A DNA stretch of 64,000 nt from Mycolicibacterium sp. CBMA 234 (GCF_009729415.1 NZ_MPKW01000023.1:328181-392180); one strand, 5' to 3'. Positions 25,349 to 34,210 are shown, counted from the stretch's first letter. Notes: generated from the sequence alone by a model not told the origin. Program-made: numbers and translations.

Positions 25349-26236
25349 CTAGTGCACGCCGTTGCGGTGGCGACCCTTGTTGCCGTTGTCGACCCATTGG
25401 ATTTCCAGCTCGGTCGTCTCGTCGAATTCCCTACTGCGCCAACGGTCCTGGGTTTCCCGGACGGCCCGGTTCATGCGGTCGATCTCGGCCCGGAACACCT
25501 CGGGCTGGGTCTCTTTGGAGGCGTAGTGGAAGTAGGTCAGCACGCTGCGCAACAGCTCAAGCTTCTGCTTCTCGCGCTTGGCCAGATCGTGCGTCGTCAT
25601 CAGCTCTAGTCGCTGCACGGGTTGCAGCGTGGCCCAGTCGAGCACCACCTTCGACTCGAACTCGTGGGGCTTCGGCCCGAACCGGGAAGCCTTCTTGCCG
25701 GGGGCCGGAGCTGGCATGTCGTAGTAGGTGAGCGTGCCCTCGAATCGGGAGCGGATGGACCCACCCAACTCCTCGCGACTGATCGCGGAGTCCCAGATGG
25801 TTCGCCACTCCTGCCCGGGAGCCAGGACTGACAGTTCGCTGGGCAGCCGGAGCTCGGTGACGTCGAGCTCGCCGTCGTGGTCGGAATCCTCGTACAGAGC
25901 GACGGTAGGGTGGTTGGTGAAGTCGAACGAGATGTTGTGCGCCGCGGTCTGTCCGAAGTTGCGGACCACGAGTTCGATCAGGTGCCAGTCCGAGGCGTGC
26001 GGCTCCATGAACATGGTCACCTGCGGGCGGACCTGATCCTGTTTGAGCTGGCGGTTCTTGGACAGCTGGCGATTCACGAGGACCAGCACCACAACCCCGA
26101 AAGCCAACGCGGCCCAGGCGGCGATGGCCAGCCAGGTGCCTGATCCCAGGCCTGTCAGGTCGTCCCAACGTTGAGATATCCAGTCCACTGCGCCATCCAG
26201 TCGCTCAGAGTCATCGAACGGTGTCGAATCCGACAA
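25349..26236 (-). CDS. Membrane-anchored hypothetical protein
   Basis: 295 residues from a TTG at 26236 (start uncertain; no clear ribosome site). One transmembrane helix (~34-56, TWLAIAAWAALAFGVVVLVLVN) follows a short acidic N-terminus. The large C-terminal domain starts with a beta-rich part (HLIELVVRNFGQTAAHNISFDF) and ends with helices rich in Lys, Arg and Glu. It looks like an N-anchored cytosolic protein. I do not recognise a family. It lies between echA3 and the glyoxalase II gene, where M. tuberculosis has the hypothetical gene Rv0633c, whose relation I cannot verify. Confidence 0.65.
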   Translation of the reverse strand: MSDSTPFDDSERLDGAVDWISQRWDDLTGLGSGTWLAIAAWAALAFGVVVLVLVNRQLSKNRQLKQDQVRPQVTMFMEPHASDWHLIELVVRNFGQTAAHNISFDFTNHPTVALYEDSDHDGELDVTELRLPSELSVLAPGQEWRTIWDSAISREELGGSIRSRFEGTLTYYDMPAPAPGKKASRFGPKPHEFESKVVLDWATLQPVQRLELMTTHDLAKREKQKLELLRSVLTYFHYASKETQPEVFRAEIDRMNRAVRETQDRWRSREFDETTELEIQWVDNGNKGRHRNGVH

Positions 26237-26309
26237 TAATGTTCGCTGGCGAACTTGTACAACGGAGAATGGCAGGTTGCTGCGTGGTTACGGCAAGACG
26301 ACCGTCCGG

Positions 26310-27029
26310 TCAGCCGCCCATCAGCATGCGCCACTGGTCCAGCTCTTTGGCCCGGTAGACGTAGTTGGTACGACGGACATTGTCCAGCGGCGCGCTGGGT
26401 TCGGCGGAGTACCAGTGCCCGGGGAACACCGTCGGATCGCCGGGGAGCGCGGCGAGTGCCTGCAGGCTGCGGAACATGTCATCGACGTTCCCGCCTGGGA
26501 AGTCCGTGCGGCCGCAGCCTTCGAGGAACAGGGTGTCGCCAGCCACCAGGCGGCCGTCGAGCAGGAAGCACTGGCTGCCCGGGGTGTGTCCCGGAGTGTG
26601 CAGCAACTCGATCGGGACCGCCCCGACCTGCACGATGTCGCCGTGCTGATGGGAGGTCAGCTCCGACTTCGCGATGCCGGTGACCCGGGACACCCAGTCG
26701 GCTTCATGTGCATTGACGTGCACCGGCGCGCTGACGCGGTCCAGAAGTTCGGCCAGCCCCTTGAGCTCGAAACCCATCATCGAGCCGCCGACGTGGTCGG
26801 GGTGGTGATGGGTGACCAGCACTCCGGACAGGTGCATGCCGTCGGCCTCGAGGACGTCGACCAGATCACCCGCGGCGTACGCCGGGTCGACCACCACACA
26901 GTCGCCGGTGTCCCGGTCGCCGATGAGGTAGGCGAAGTTACGCATCTGCTGCGCGATCGGATCGGTCGCCGCGAAGTCGCGGCCGGCGAGCAACTGGCGG
27001 AAGTACAGGCGGTCTGGAGCCGTGTTCAT
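26310..27029 (-). CDS. Glyoxalase II-like metallo-beta-lactamase-fold hydrolase
   Basis: A 239-residue hydrolase from the ATG at 27029. Zinc ligands: THHHPDHVGG (~71-80), LLHTPGHTPGSQC (~144), the metal-bridging Asp in VAGDTLFLEGCGRTDFPGG, and the terminal His in FPGHWYS. This is the set for hydroxyacylglutathione hydrolases; mycobacteria lack glutathione, so the substrate is more likely a mycothiol or other thioester. Position matches Rv0634c. Confidence 0.9.
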   Translation of the reverse strand: MNTAPDRLYFRQLLAGRDFAATDPIAQQMRNFAYLIGDRDTGDCVVVDPAYAAGDLVDVLEADGMHLSGVLVTHHHPDHVGGSMMGFELKGLAELLDRVSAPVHVNAHEADWVSRVTGIAKSELTSHQHGDIVQVGAVPIELLHTPGHTPGSQCFLLDGRLVAGDTLFLEGCGRTDFPGGNVDDMFRSLQALAALPGDPTVFPGHWYSAEPSAPLDNVRRTNYVYRAKELDQWRMLMGG

Positions 27030-27180
27030 GGGTTCAGAGTAGGGCTCTGGGATTGCGCTTTGGGCCCAGGCTAAATGCCGGATGTCCTCGCGGTTTGGTG
27101 TCAGAAACCGCGAGACTGTAACCTCGTTAGGGCCCACGGGGCAGACGGTCGTCAACCGGCAGTTCGAACCCGAGGGCTAG

Positions 27181-27253
27181 GCCCCCTTAGCTCAGTCGGC
27201 AGAGCGTTTCCATGGTAAGGAAAAGGTCAACGGTTCGATTCCGTTAGGGGGCT
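27181..27253 (+). tRNA. tRNA-Thr (anticodon GGT)
   Basis: 73 bases, acceptor GCCCCCT / AGGGGGC with discriminator T, anticodon stem TTTCC/GGAAA around loop ATGGTAA. CCA not encoded. Confidence 0.95.
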
Positions 27254-27274
27254 CGGTGGACATAGGGCGAGCGG

Positions 27275-27300
27275 AGCGACGGAAGTAAAAATCCGTCGCT
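27275..27300. other. Hairpin between tRNA-Thr and tRNA-Met
   Basis: AGCGACGGA and TCCGTCGCT form a perfect 9-bp stem with an A-rich 8-base loop in the spacer between the tRNAs. It may be a processing signal or partial terminator. Confidence 0.45.
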
Positions 27301-27320
27301 GCGCCGCCTGTGTCTGTCGG

Positions 27321-27397
27321 GGCGGTGTAGCTCAGCTGGTTAGAGCGCACGACTCATAATCGTGAGGTCGGGAGATCGAGCCTCCCCACCGCTACCA
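27321..27397 (+). tRNA. tRNA-Met (anticodon CAT)
   Basis: Anticodon stem CACGA/TCGTG around loop CTCATAA, T arm with AGATCGAGCCT, acceptor GGCGGTG / CACCGCT, CCA encoded at 27395-27397. The elongator versus Ile-lysidine form cannot be settled by eye; position beside rpmG-hadA matches metT of M. tuberculosis. Confidence 0.92.
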
Positions 27398-27433
27398 GCA
27401 CAACAGAGATTTCGAAGCGAAAGAGGCAGAAAC

Positions 27434-27601
27434 GTGGCGTCGAGTACCGACGTACGGCCGAAGATCACCTTGGCCTGCGAGGTGTGCAAACACCGTAACT
27501 ACATCACAAAGAAGAACCGTCGTAACGACCCGGATCGGCTCGAACTGAAGAAGTTCTGCCCGAACTGCGGTACGCACCAGCCGCACAAAGAGTCGCGTTA
27601 G
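27434..27601 (+). CDS. rpmG: 50S ribosomal protein L33
   Basis: A 55-residue protein from the GTG at 27434. It has the two zinc-binding CxxC knuckles, CEVCKHRNYITKKN and FCPNCGTHQPHKESR, so this is the zinc-containing (C+) paralogue. Such paralogues are partner to a zinc-free copy elsewhere in many actinobacteria. It is 10 bases from hadA and probably cotranscribed. Confidence 0.96.
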   Translation: MASSTDVRPKITLACEVCKHRNYITKKNRRNDPDRLELKKFCPNCGTHQPHKESR

Positions 27602-27610
27602 CCACTCGTC

Positions 27611-28090
27611 GTGGGTCTGTCGGCGGATATTGTCGGATACCACTACCGGCATCCCGAGTCCTATGAGGTCGGGCGCGAGAAGATTCGTGAGCACGCGATC
27701 GCCGTCCAGAACGACGACGCGTGCTTTCACCGTGAGTCGGCGGCGGCTGAGCTCGGCTACGACTCGTTGCTGGCGCCGCTGACCTTCATCAGCATTTTCG
27801 GCTACCAGGCACAGCTGGCGATGTTCGAGGACGCGGGCATCGCAATTTCCGATGCCCAGATCATTCACGTCGACCAAGAGCTGAGGTTCCTCGCCCCGAT
27901 TATGGCCGGCGACAAGCTCTACTACGACGTGTACATCGACTCGTTCCGCCAGGCGCACGGCACCGACATCATCGTGACCAAGAACATCATCACAAACGAG
28001 CGTGGTGAAGTTGTGCAAGAGGCCTACACGACCCTTGCGGGTCGGTCGGGTGAAGACGGAGATAAGGGGTTCTCAGATGGCGCTTCGTGA
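27611..28090 (+). CDS. hadA: (3R)-hydroxyacyl-ACP dehydratase subunit HadA
   Basis: Substrate-binding subunit of the FAS-II dehydratase that extends meromycolic acids. 159 residues from GTG 27611 with a single hot-dog fold. It starts MGLSADIVGYHYRHPESYEVGREKIREHA and lacks the catalytic hydratase motif found in HadB, as expected. HadA pairs with HadB to form the HadAB dehydratase, the target of thiacetazone and isoxyl after EthA activation. Its end overlaps hadB by 14 bases, implying coupled translation. Confidence 0.96.
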   Translation: MGLSADIVGYHYRHPESYEVGREKIREHAIAVQNDDACFHRESAAAELGYDSLLAPLTFISIFGYQAQLAMFEDAGIAISDAQIIHVDQELRFLAPIMAGDKLYYDVYIDSFRQAHGTDIIVTKNIITNERGEVVQEAYTTLAGRSGEDGDKGFSDGAS

Positions 28091-28505
28091 ATTCGGATCG
28101 GTCAAGGTCGGCGACGAGCTGCCCGAGAAGATCATCAAGCTGACCCGGCAGGACCTGGTCAACTACGCCGGCGTCTCCGGCGACCTGAACCCCATCCACT
28201 GGGACGACGAGATCGCGAAGCAGGTCGGTCTGGACACCGCCATCGCCCACGGCATGCTGACCATGGGTCTGGGTGGCGGCTTCATCACCAACTGGGTCGG
28301 TGACCCGGCTGCCGTCACCGAGTACAACGTCCGCTTCACCTCGGTCGTGCCGGTGCCCAATGACGGCATCGGTGCTGAGCTGGTGTTCACCGGCCGCGTG
28401 AAGTCGGTCGACGAGGACGCCAAGTCGGTGACCATCGCGATCTCCGCCACGACCGGCGGCAAGAAGATCTTCGGTCGCGCTGTCGCGACCGCGAAGTTGG
28501 CGTAG
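28077..28505 (+). CDS. hadB: (3R)-hydroxyacyl-ACP dehydratase catalytic subunit HadB
   Basis: A 142-residue catalytic subunit shared by HadAB and HadBC. The hydratase-2 motif GDLNPIHWDD places Asp36 and His41 at the known catalytic positions. AIAHGMLTMGLGGGF follows. Essential mycolate biosynthesis enzyme in M. tuberculosis. Start is the ATG at 28077 inside the end of hadA; hadC follows after 3 bases. Confidence 0.97.
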   Translation: MALREFGSVKVGDELPEKIIKLTRQDLVNYAGVSGDLNPIHWDDEIAKQVGLDTAIAHGMLTMGLGGGFITNWVGDPAAVTEYNVRFTSVVPVPNDGIGAELVFTGRVKSVDEDAKSVTIAISATTGGKKIFGRAVATAKLA

Positions 28506-28508
28506 CCC

Positions 28509-29021
28509 ATGGCGCTGAAAGCCGACATCCTCGGGATGGTCCACAAATACCCCGAGGTGTTCACAGTGGGCCGCGAGCAGGTCCGCCAGTTCGCCAAGGC
28601 GATCAAGTCGGAAGATCCGGCTTCGATGGACGAAGCGGCAGCGGCCGAGTTGGGCCACGACACCCTGGTCGCCGGACCGACGTTCGTGTCGATCGTCGCG
28701 CTGCTGGTTCAGCAGGACTTCTTTCGTAATGTCGATGTCGGCATGGAGACCATGCAGATCATCCAGGTCGACCAGAAATTCGTCTACCACCGCCCGATCA
28801 AGGTCGGCGATCGGTTGCACGCGACCGTCGAGTTCATCTCCGTCGACCACAAATTCGGCGCAGACATCGTGGTGACCCGCAACACCCTCACCGATGACGA
28901 TGGTGGCGTGATCATGGAGGCGTTCACCACGCTGATGGGTCACGAGGGCGACAATTCGGTAGGGGTGCATTACGACCGCGAGACCGGGCAGGTCCTTCGG
29001 TCGGCGGCAAAGGCGGATTAG
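28509..29021 (+). CDS. hadC: (3R)-hydroxyacyl-ACP dehydratase subunit HadC
   Basis: 170 residues, paralogous to HadA (KADILGMVHKYPEVFTVGREQVRQFAKAI ... QIIQVDQKFVYHRPIKVGDRL). It pairs with HadB to form HadBC, which acts on longer chains and affects oxygenated mycolates. Last protein gene of the rpmG-hadABC unit, followed by tRNA-Trp. Confidence 0.96.
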   Translation: MALKADILGMVHKYPEVFTVGREQVRQFAKAIKSEDPASMDEAAAAELGHDTLVAGPTFVSIVALLVQQDFFRNVDVGMETMQIIQVDQKFVYHRPIKVGDRLHATVEFISVDHKFGADIVVTRNTLTDDDGGVIMEAFTTLMGHEGDNSVGVHYDRETGQVLRSAAKAD

Positions 29022-29165
29022 TAACTCAGACTTGGGCCGATGTACACTCGGTCCTCGGGGAATCACCCATATCAGCGCGCTGTCCGTCGGTTACACATCG
29101 ACCGATCGGGGAGCGCGCAAACTGTGTGAAGACCCAGCCAGAAGTGCCGACACCATCGGCGCTGA

Positions 29166-29238
<73 letters not shown>

Positions 29239-29301
29239 CTCAACTGAATACCGATGTGGACACTGGAAATGTGACCACCTGGAACAGACGAAAGGCATGC
29301 G

Positions 29302-29769
29302 GTGAGCGACGAGCGCGATAGTGCCGGCTCCGCAGGCGCCGGTACTGATGCGGGCACCGACGCGGGCGACGGCGAGTCGCAGGGCCAGACCGCAGTTGTG
29401 ACGCGCCCGGCGCGTCCGACCGGAAAGCGGGCCCGGCGGGCCGTCGAGGTCGATGAGTCCGAGTCGGACATCGAAACCGACGACGCGGACTCTGACGCCG
29501 AAGACGGCGTGGCCGATGCTGACAAGAAATCGAAGAAGAGCGACAAGCCGAAGAAGGCCGCCAAGACCGGCCCGTCTCGGAACCCGTTCGTGTTCGTCTG
29601 GAACTTCCTCAAGCAGGTTGTTGCGGAGCTGCGGAAGGTCATCTGGCCGAACCGCAAGCAGATGATCGGCTACACGACCGTCGTGCTGGCGTTCCTGGTC
29701 TTCATGGTGGCGCTGATCGGTGGGGTCGACTTCGGTCTCGCCAAGCTCGTCATGTGGGTGTTCGGCTGA
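29302..29769 (+). CDS. secE: Protein translocase subunit SecE
   Basis: 155 residues from GTG 29302 (GAAAGG ribosome site). The C-terminal ~60 residues are the functional SecE core: NFLKQVVAELRKVIWPNRKQMIGYTTVVL followed by one transmembrane helix. The ~90-residue N-terminal extension, acidic then Lys-rich, is typical of actinobacterial SecE and is low-complexity. Partner of SecY and SecG in the SecYEG channel. Confidence 0.96.
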   Translation: MSDERDSAGSAGAGTDAGTDAGDGESQGQTAVVTRPARPTGKRARRAVEVDESESDIETDDADSDAEDGVADADKKSKKSDKPKKAAKTGPSRNPFVFVWNFLKQVVAELRKVIWPNRKQMIGYTTVVLAFLVFMVALIGGVDFGLAKLVMWVFG

Positions 29770-29823
29770 CGCCGGTACGCCCGCCCGTGACGAGCTCAAG
29801 AACGTAAGAGAGGACTGACTACC

Positions 29824-30645
29824 GTGACTTTCGATGGCGAGACACCTTCGGATGAGTCCGACGTGACCGCCGAGGCAGTCGAGTCGGTGGAGACCTTCGA
29901 GGAAACTGAAGACACCGTGGACGCTGAGGGCTCTGCAGACGCGCCCGAGGCGACCGACGAGGTTGTCGATGAGACGGTGGCAGCCGTCGAGGAGCCGGCC
30001 GCTGACGAACCTGAGGACGAGGACCCCGCGGTCGCGCTGAAGAAGCAGCTGCGTCGCCAGGCCGGCGAGTGGTACGTCATTCACTCGTACGCCGGTTACG
30101 AGAACAAGGTGAAGGCCAACCTCGAGACCCGCGTGCAGAACCTGGACGTCGGCGACTACATCTTCCAGGTCGAGGTGCCCACCGAAGAGGTCACCGAGAT
30201 CAAGAACGGCCAGCGCAAGCAGGTCAACCGCAAGGTTCTGCCCGGCTACATCCTGGTGCGCATGGACCTGAACGACGAGTCGTGGGGCGCCGTGCGCAAC
30301 ACCCCGGGTGTGACCGGGTTCGTCGGAGCGACCTCGAAGCCGTCGGCGCTGTCGCTCGACGACGTCGTGAAGTTCCTGCTGCCGCAGGGTGCGGCGAAGA
30401 AGCCCACCAAGGCGACCGCGGCTGCTGCGTCGGGCGCTGACAGCGAGGCCACCCTGGCGCGTCCGGAGATCCTGGTCGACTTCGAGGTCGGCGAGTCGGT
30501 CACCGTCATGGACGGCCCGTTCGCGACGCTGCCCGCGTCCATCAGCGAGGTCAACGCCGAACAGCAGAAGCTCAAGGTGCTGGTGTCCATCTTCGGACGC
30601 GAGACGCCGGTCGAATTGACCTTCACGCAGGTCAGCAAGATTTAA
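29824..30645 (+). CDS. nusG: Transcription termination/antitermination protein NusG
   Basis: 273 residues from GTG 29824. An acidic N-terminal extension (~1-75) precedes the NGN domain (GEWYVIHSYAGYENKVKANLETR ... RKVLPGYILVRMDLND ... NTPGVTGFVG). An Ala-rich insertion follows, then the KOW domain (FEVGESVTVMDGPFATLPASISEVNAEQQKLKVLVSIFGRETPVEL). Binds RNA polymerase and modulates pausing, termination and coupling. 54 bases from secE, cotranscribed. Confidence 0.97.
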   Translation: MTFDGETPSDESDVTAEAVESVETFEETEDTVDAEGSADAPEATDEVVDETVAAVEEPAADEPEDEDPAVALKKQLRRQAGEWYVIHSYAGYENKVKANLETRVQNLDVGDYIFQVEVPTEEVTEIKNGQRKQVNRKVLPGYILVRMDLNDESWGAVRNTPGVTGFVGATSKPSALSLDDVVKFLLPQGAAKKPTKATAAAASGADSEATLARPEILVDFEVGESVTVMDGPFATLPASISEVNAEQQKLKVLVSIFGRETPVELTFTQVSKI

Positions 30646-30675
30646 TCGCGAGCTTCGGCTCTCGGTTAGCAGGAC

Positions 30676-30694
30676 GTAGTCGCGCCGCGACTAC
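30676..30694 (+). promoter_or_regulatory. Hairpin in the rplK 5' leader
   Basis: GTAGTCGC-GCC-GCGACTAC, a perfect 8-bp stem, ends 21 bases before rplK and just upstream of its GAAAGGA ribosome site. By position it could be the L1-binding autoregulatory element known upstream of rplK-rplA in other bacteria; this is inference. Confidence 0.45.
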
Positions 30695-30715
30695 CTAGAA
30701 AGGAACACCACACCA

Positions 30716-31147
30716 ATGGCCCCGAAGAAGAAAAAGGTCGTCGGGCTGATCAAGCTGCAGATCCAGGCCGGCGCGGCCAACCCCGCCCCGCCCGTGGGTC
30801 CGGCGCTCGGCCAGCACGGCGTCAACATCATGGAGTTCTGCAAGGCGTACAACGCTGCGACAGAAAGCCAGCGCGGAAACGTCATCCCCGTCGAGATCAG
30901 TGTCTACGAGGACCGCACGTTCACGTTCGTCCTGAAGACCCCGCCGGCTGCTCGGCTGCTGCTCAAGGCCGCCGGTATCCCGAAGGGTTCGGCCGAGCCG
31001 CACAAGACCAAGGTCGCGAAGATCAGCTGGGATCAGGTGCGCGAGATCGCCGAGACCAAGAAGGAAGATCTCAACGCCAACGACATCGACGCCGCTGCCA
31101 AGATCATCGCCGGCACTGCCCGGTCGATGGGTATCACCGTCGAGTAA
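30716..31147 (+). CDS. rplK: 50S ribosomal protein L11
   Basis: 143 residues, standard length. MAPKKKKVVGLIKLQIQAGAANPAPPVGPALGQHGVNIMEFCKAYN is diagnostic of L11, as is KEDLNANDIDAAAKIIAGTARSMGI at the C-terminus. Binds 23S rRNA in the GTPase-associated centre. 84 bases upstream of rplA. Confidence 0.98.
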   Translation: MAPKKKKVVGLIKLQIQAGAANPAPPVGPALGQHGVNIMEFCKAYNAATESQRGNVIPVEISVYEDRTFTFVLKTPPAARLLLKAAGIPKGSAEPHKTKVAKISWDQVREIAETKKEDLNANDIDAAAKIIAGTARSMGITVE

Positions 31148-31231
31148 TCCCCGATTCGCGCAGCTGCGTGAATCACCCCGTGGAAGAGCCCGCTTCGGCT
31201 CGCTAACCACACCTCTGAACTGGAGATTCAA

Positions 31232-31942
31232 ATGAGCAAGAACAGCAAGGCATACCGCGAAGCTGCCGAGAAGGTGGACCGCGACAACCTGTACACCCCG
31301 CTCCAGGCCGTCAAGCTGGCCAAGGAGACGTCTTCGAAGAAGCAGGACGCAACCGTTGAGGTGGCGATCCGGCTGGGTGTTGATCCTCGTAAGGCAGACC
31401 AGATGGTGCGTGGCACCGTCAACCTGCCGCACGGCACCGGTAAGACCGCCCGCGTAGTGGTGTTCGCGGTTGGTGAAAAGGCCGAGGCCGCTGTGGCCGC
31501 CGGCGCCGATGCCGTCGGTAGCGATGACCTGATCGAGCGTATCCAGGGTGGGTGGACCGACTTCGACGCCGCGATCGCGACGCCGGACCAGATGGCCAAG
31601 GTCGGCAAGATCGCCCGCGTGCTGGGCCCGCGTGGCCTGATGCCGAACCCGAAGACCGGCACTGTCACCCCGGACGTGGCCAAGGCCGTGAACGACATCA
31701 AGGGCGGCAAGATCAACTTCCGCGTCGACAAGCAGTCCAACCTGCACTTCATCATCGGCAAGGCGTCGTTCGACGAGGCCAAGCTGGTCGAAAACTACGG
31801 TGCCGCGCTGGACGAGGTGCTGCGGGCCAAGCCGTCGTCGTCGAAGGGCCGTTACCTGAAGAAGGTCACCGTCTCGACGACCACCGGCCCGGGTATCCAG
31901 GTGGACCCGGCTGTCACCCGTAACTTCACCGAAGAGGCCTAG
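31232..31942 (+). CDS. rplA: 50S ribosomal protein L1
   Basis: 236 residues, typical length. Contains VEVAIRLGVDPRKADQMVRGTVNLPHGTGK and VLGPRGLMPNPKTGTVT, hallmarks of L1. Forms the ribosomal L1 stalk and usually represses its own operon. A strong terminator follows 29 bases after the stop. Confidence 0.98.
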   Translation: MSKNSKAYREAAEKVDRDNLYTPLQAVKLAKETSSKKQDATVEVAIRLGVDPRKADQMVRGTVNLPHGTGKTARVVVFAVGEKAEAAVAAGADAVGSDDLIERIQGGWTDFDAAIATPDQMAKVGKIARVLGPRGLMPNPKTGTVTPDVAKAVNDIKGGKINFRVDKQSNLHFIIGKASFDEAKLVENYGAALDEVLRAKPSSSKGRYLKKVTVSTTTGPGIQVDPAVTRNFTEEA

Positions 31943-31971
31943 GCTTCACCGCCTGCACTCTCGACTGACGG

Positions 31972-32001
31972 ACCCCCGTACGACTCAGGTCGTGCGGGGG
32001 T
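31972..32001 (+). terminator. Intrinsic terminator of the rplK-rplA unit
   Basis: A 13-bp stem (ACCCCCGTACGAC / GTCGTGCGGGGGT, one G-T pair) with a TCAG loop, followed by TTGTTGGTT. Confidence 0.85.
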
Positions 32002-32199
32002 TTGTTGGTTGCGGGCCGCCCACCAGCACCACCGTGCGGGTTCGGATTGCGCGCCGTGCATGGCGGGCGAGTGCGGGCGCTATCGCAACGACCACCGCGT
32101 GAGTCAGTGGAAGAGCTGGTTCCGTGTCGCGGCACCCCGGCATAACTCGGATGCCTGATCCGGTGGTTATCCGGCGTTGGGATCTGGCAACCTCGACTC

Positions 32200-32859
32200 A
32201 TGTTCGTGCGAATACTCGCCGTCACGCTGGGCGCCCTGCTGTCGGTCAGCAACTTCGGGCCTGATCTGAGCGCCGCGTCGGCAGCACCTGCGCCCGCCCC
32301 GCCGGTGTCGCCGCAGGCCGCCGCTGCCGGGTTGATAGACGTCCGGACCGTCGTTCCCGACGCGGTCATCGATCTGCGGTACGCCACCGCCAAGAACTTT
32401 GTCGGGTTTCCGCTTTATCCGGCCGATGCCCGGTGCCTGATCCATGAATCGATGGCACCGGGACTGGCCACCGCCGCCCGGATTCTGCGCGCCCACGGCG
32501 AGGTGTTGACGTTCTGGGACTGTTACCGGCCGCATGAGGTGCAGGTCCGCATGTTCCAGGCCGTTCCGGACCCGAACTGGGTGGCCAAACCCACCCAGTT
32601 CGCCCGTAGCCACGAGTCGGGCCTATCGGTGGACGTGACCATCACCGGCGTCGACATGGGCACCGATTTCGACGACTTCAGCCCGCGCGCAACGGCCTAC
32701 GCGACCGCAGGAGTAACCCCGCAGCAGCAGGCCAACCGGGCTCGTCTGCGCGACGCCATGGTCGCCGGTGGGTTATCGGTATACGACGGCGAGTGGTGGC
32801 ATTTCAACGGACCCGGCGCCTCGGAGCCGCGCCCGATCCTCGACGTACCGGTGAACTGA
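32200..32859 (+). CDS. Exported D-Ala-D-Ala dipeptidase-like peptidase (M15D, VanX-type)
   Basis: A 219-residue protein with a signal peptide (1-~29, ending ASAAPAP). The catalytic domain has DLRYATAKNFVGFPLY, the zinc motif SHESGLSVDVTI (His and Asp ligands) and EWWHFNGPG with the catalytic Glu and third ligand. These are the VanX/DdpX signatures. An exported enzyme would act on wall peptides outside the membrane, perhaps in peptidoglycan turnover; there is no vanHA beside it, so it is not a resistance cluster. Monocistronic; its stop directly abuts that of the convergent gene. Confidence 0.88.
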   Translation: MFVRILAVTLGALLSVSNFGPDLSAASAAPAPAPPVSPQAAAAGLIDVRTVVPDAVIDLRYATAKNFVGFPLYPADARCLIHESMAPGLATAARILRAHGEVLTFWDCYRPHEVQVRMFQAVPDPNWVAKPTQFARSHESGLSVDVTITGVDMGTDFDDFSPRATAYATAGVTPQQQANRARLRDAMVAGGLSVYDGEWWHFNGPGASEPRPILDVPVN

Positions 32860-33804
32860 TCAGCCGGCGACCAGCTGGGCCAGCAGCGCCCGGTGGTCAG
32901 TCCCGGAAATCCGCAGTGTCCGAACCGATGTCGCGACGTAGCCGCGTGTCAGGATGTGGTCGACGGCGAACACCGGGGGAGCGAAGATGTCGGCCGGATG
33001 GGTGCGCACCACCCCGGCGCCGGCCTGCGCGCCGGCATCCCGATAGCCCTGCCGCAGCAGCCGCCGGAACTCCAGCATGTCCGGGGTGGCGTTCAGATCA
33101 CCGGCCAGCAGCACCGGGCCGGCTGTTGCCCGTGCGACCTTCCGCAACGTGTTGGCCAGCCGGGCCAGGTCGTCGCGCCAGCCCTGGAGTGGATCGGGCC
33201 ACGGTGCGGACAGGTGCACGGACATCACGGTGGTCTCGGCAGGGGTTCCCGGGACGTGGATGCCGACGCTCACCATGCCGAGCCAGAAGCCGTCGTCGAT
33301 GCTGATCCGGTTGATCGGATAGCGGCTCCAGATGCCCACTCCGCCAGGCTCATCCATCTCCCGCAGGGCGCAGTATGGGAACATGCGGTCCAGGCCTGCG
33401 GCGCTGAGCCGTTCCAACGCTTGCGGGGTAAGTTCTTGCAGCGCAACGATGTCCGCGCTCGACTCGGCGTACTCGACAAGCGGTTCCGCCTCGGCCCGCC
33501 CGTAGCGCAGATTCGCCGAGAGGAACCGCAACGGGGAGCCTGACGGCGCCTTCGCGCGCCGGAACAGTGGCAGTTGCACCACCACTGCGGCCACGGTGAC
33601 AGCGCCCGCGACGGCCGTCAGCGGCCAGTTCCGCTGTGCGCCAAACAAGACCGCAGCCACGGGCGCGCCGACGACCAGATACGGCACGCTGGCGGCCAGC
33701 CCTAACAACAATCTGTTGACGACCGGAATCCAGCGCACCGCGAGCCCCACCACGGCTGCGCACAGCGCGATGGTGCCCACGTAGGTCAGTACTGCATGCC
33801 ACAT
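32860..33804 (-). CDS. Membrane-anchored endonuclease/exonuclease/phosphatase-family protein
   Basis: 314 residues. Three hydrophobic helices at the N-terminus (~1-85) precede an EEP domain: FLSANLRYGRAEAEPL, IVALQELTPQ, MSVHLSAPWPD, LLAGDLNATPDMLEF, AVDHILTRG and SGTDHRALLAQL. All catalytic Asn, Glu, His and Asp positions are present. The catalytic domain is probably outside the membrane. Substrates in this family range from nucleic acids to phospholipids and phosphoinositides; not predictable here. Confidence 0.85.
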   Translation of the reverse strand: MWHAVLTYVGTIALCAAVVGLAVRWIPVVNRLLLGLAASVPYLVVGAPVAAVLFGAQRNWPLTAVAGAVTVAAVVVQLPLFRRAKAPSGSPLRFLSANLRYGRAEAEPLVEYAESSADIVALQELTPQALERLSAAGLDRMFPYCALREMDEPGGVGIWSRYPINRISIDDGFWLGMVSVGIHVPGTPAETTVMSVHLSAPWPDPLQGWRDDLARLANTLRKVARATAGPVLLAGDLNATPDMLEFRRLLRQGYRDAGAQAGAGVVRTHPADIFAPPVFAVDHILTRGYVATSVRTLRISGTDHRALLAQLVAG

Positions 33805-34210
33805 CGGGATGATTCGCCCTTCATCAATCTGCCCTGCGAAGCTCGCGGGTCGGGTGCGTGCGCGGAACGGGGCGTCCCAGTGGTCGCCAAGCCATGTCCA
33901 GGAAAATGTACCGGAGGTATATTTCCGGTCTGATGACGTGAGTTTGGCAACGCCTATTTCTATTTGCTGCAGACGATCGTTGTATGTGATATGGAAAGAA
34001 TTCTGGGTAATAATTTAGAATTATCTGTCAGAACGCTCGAAATGTACTGTGAGCGAATTATAGCTTCCAACCTGGTTATTAACCATAGGTATTATTTTTC
34101 CTGCGTTGATTATCCCGATTGTGTTTGCCGATAAAGGGTAGTGTCTCCGCCATTCGTAGACGACGGCGTAATAGTTCGCCAGATGGCTGATCTTGAACAA
34201 GGGGACACAC
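33805..34210. promoter_or_regulatory. AT-rich upstream region of the exported glycoside hydrolase
   Basis: About 400 bases without a supported gene. From ~33900 to 34140 the sequence is strikingly AT-rich for this genome (for example TTTAGAATTATCTG, GGTATTATTTTTCC), the lowest-GC stretch in the first half of the window. It may be an Lsr2-bound silencer or a complex promoter for the gene at 34211. Confidence 0.5.

Noticed and set aside
32200..32859. Vancomycin-resistance (vanX) locus
   Set aside because: No vanH, vanA or vanRS nearby, and the protein is exported, unlike cytosolic resistance VanX.
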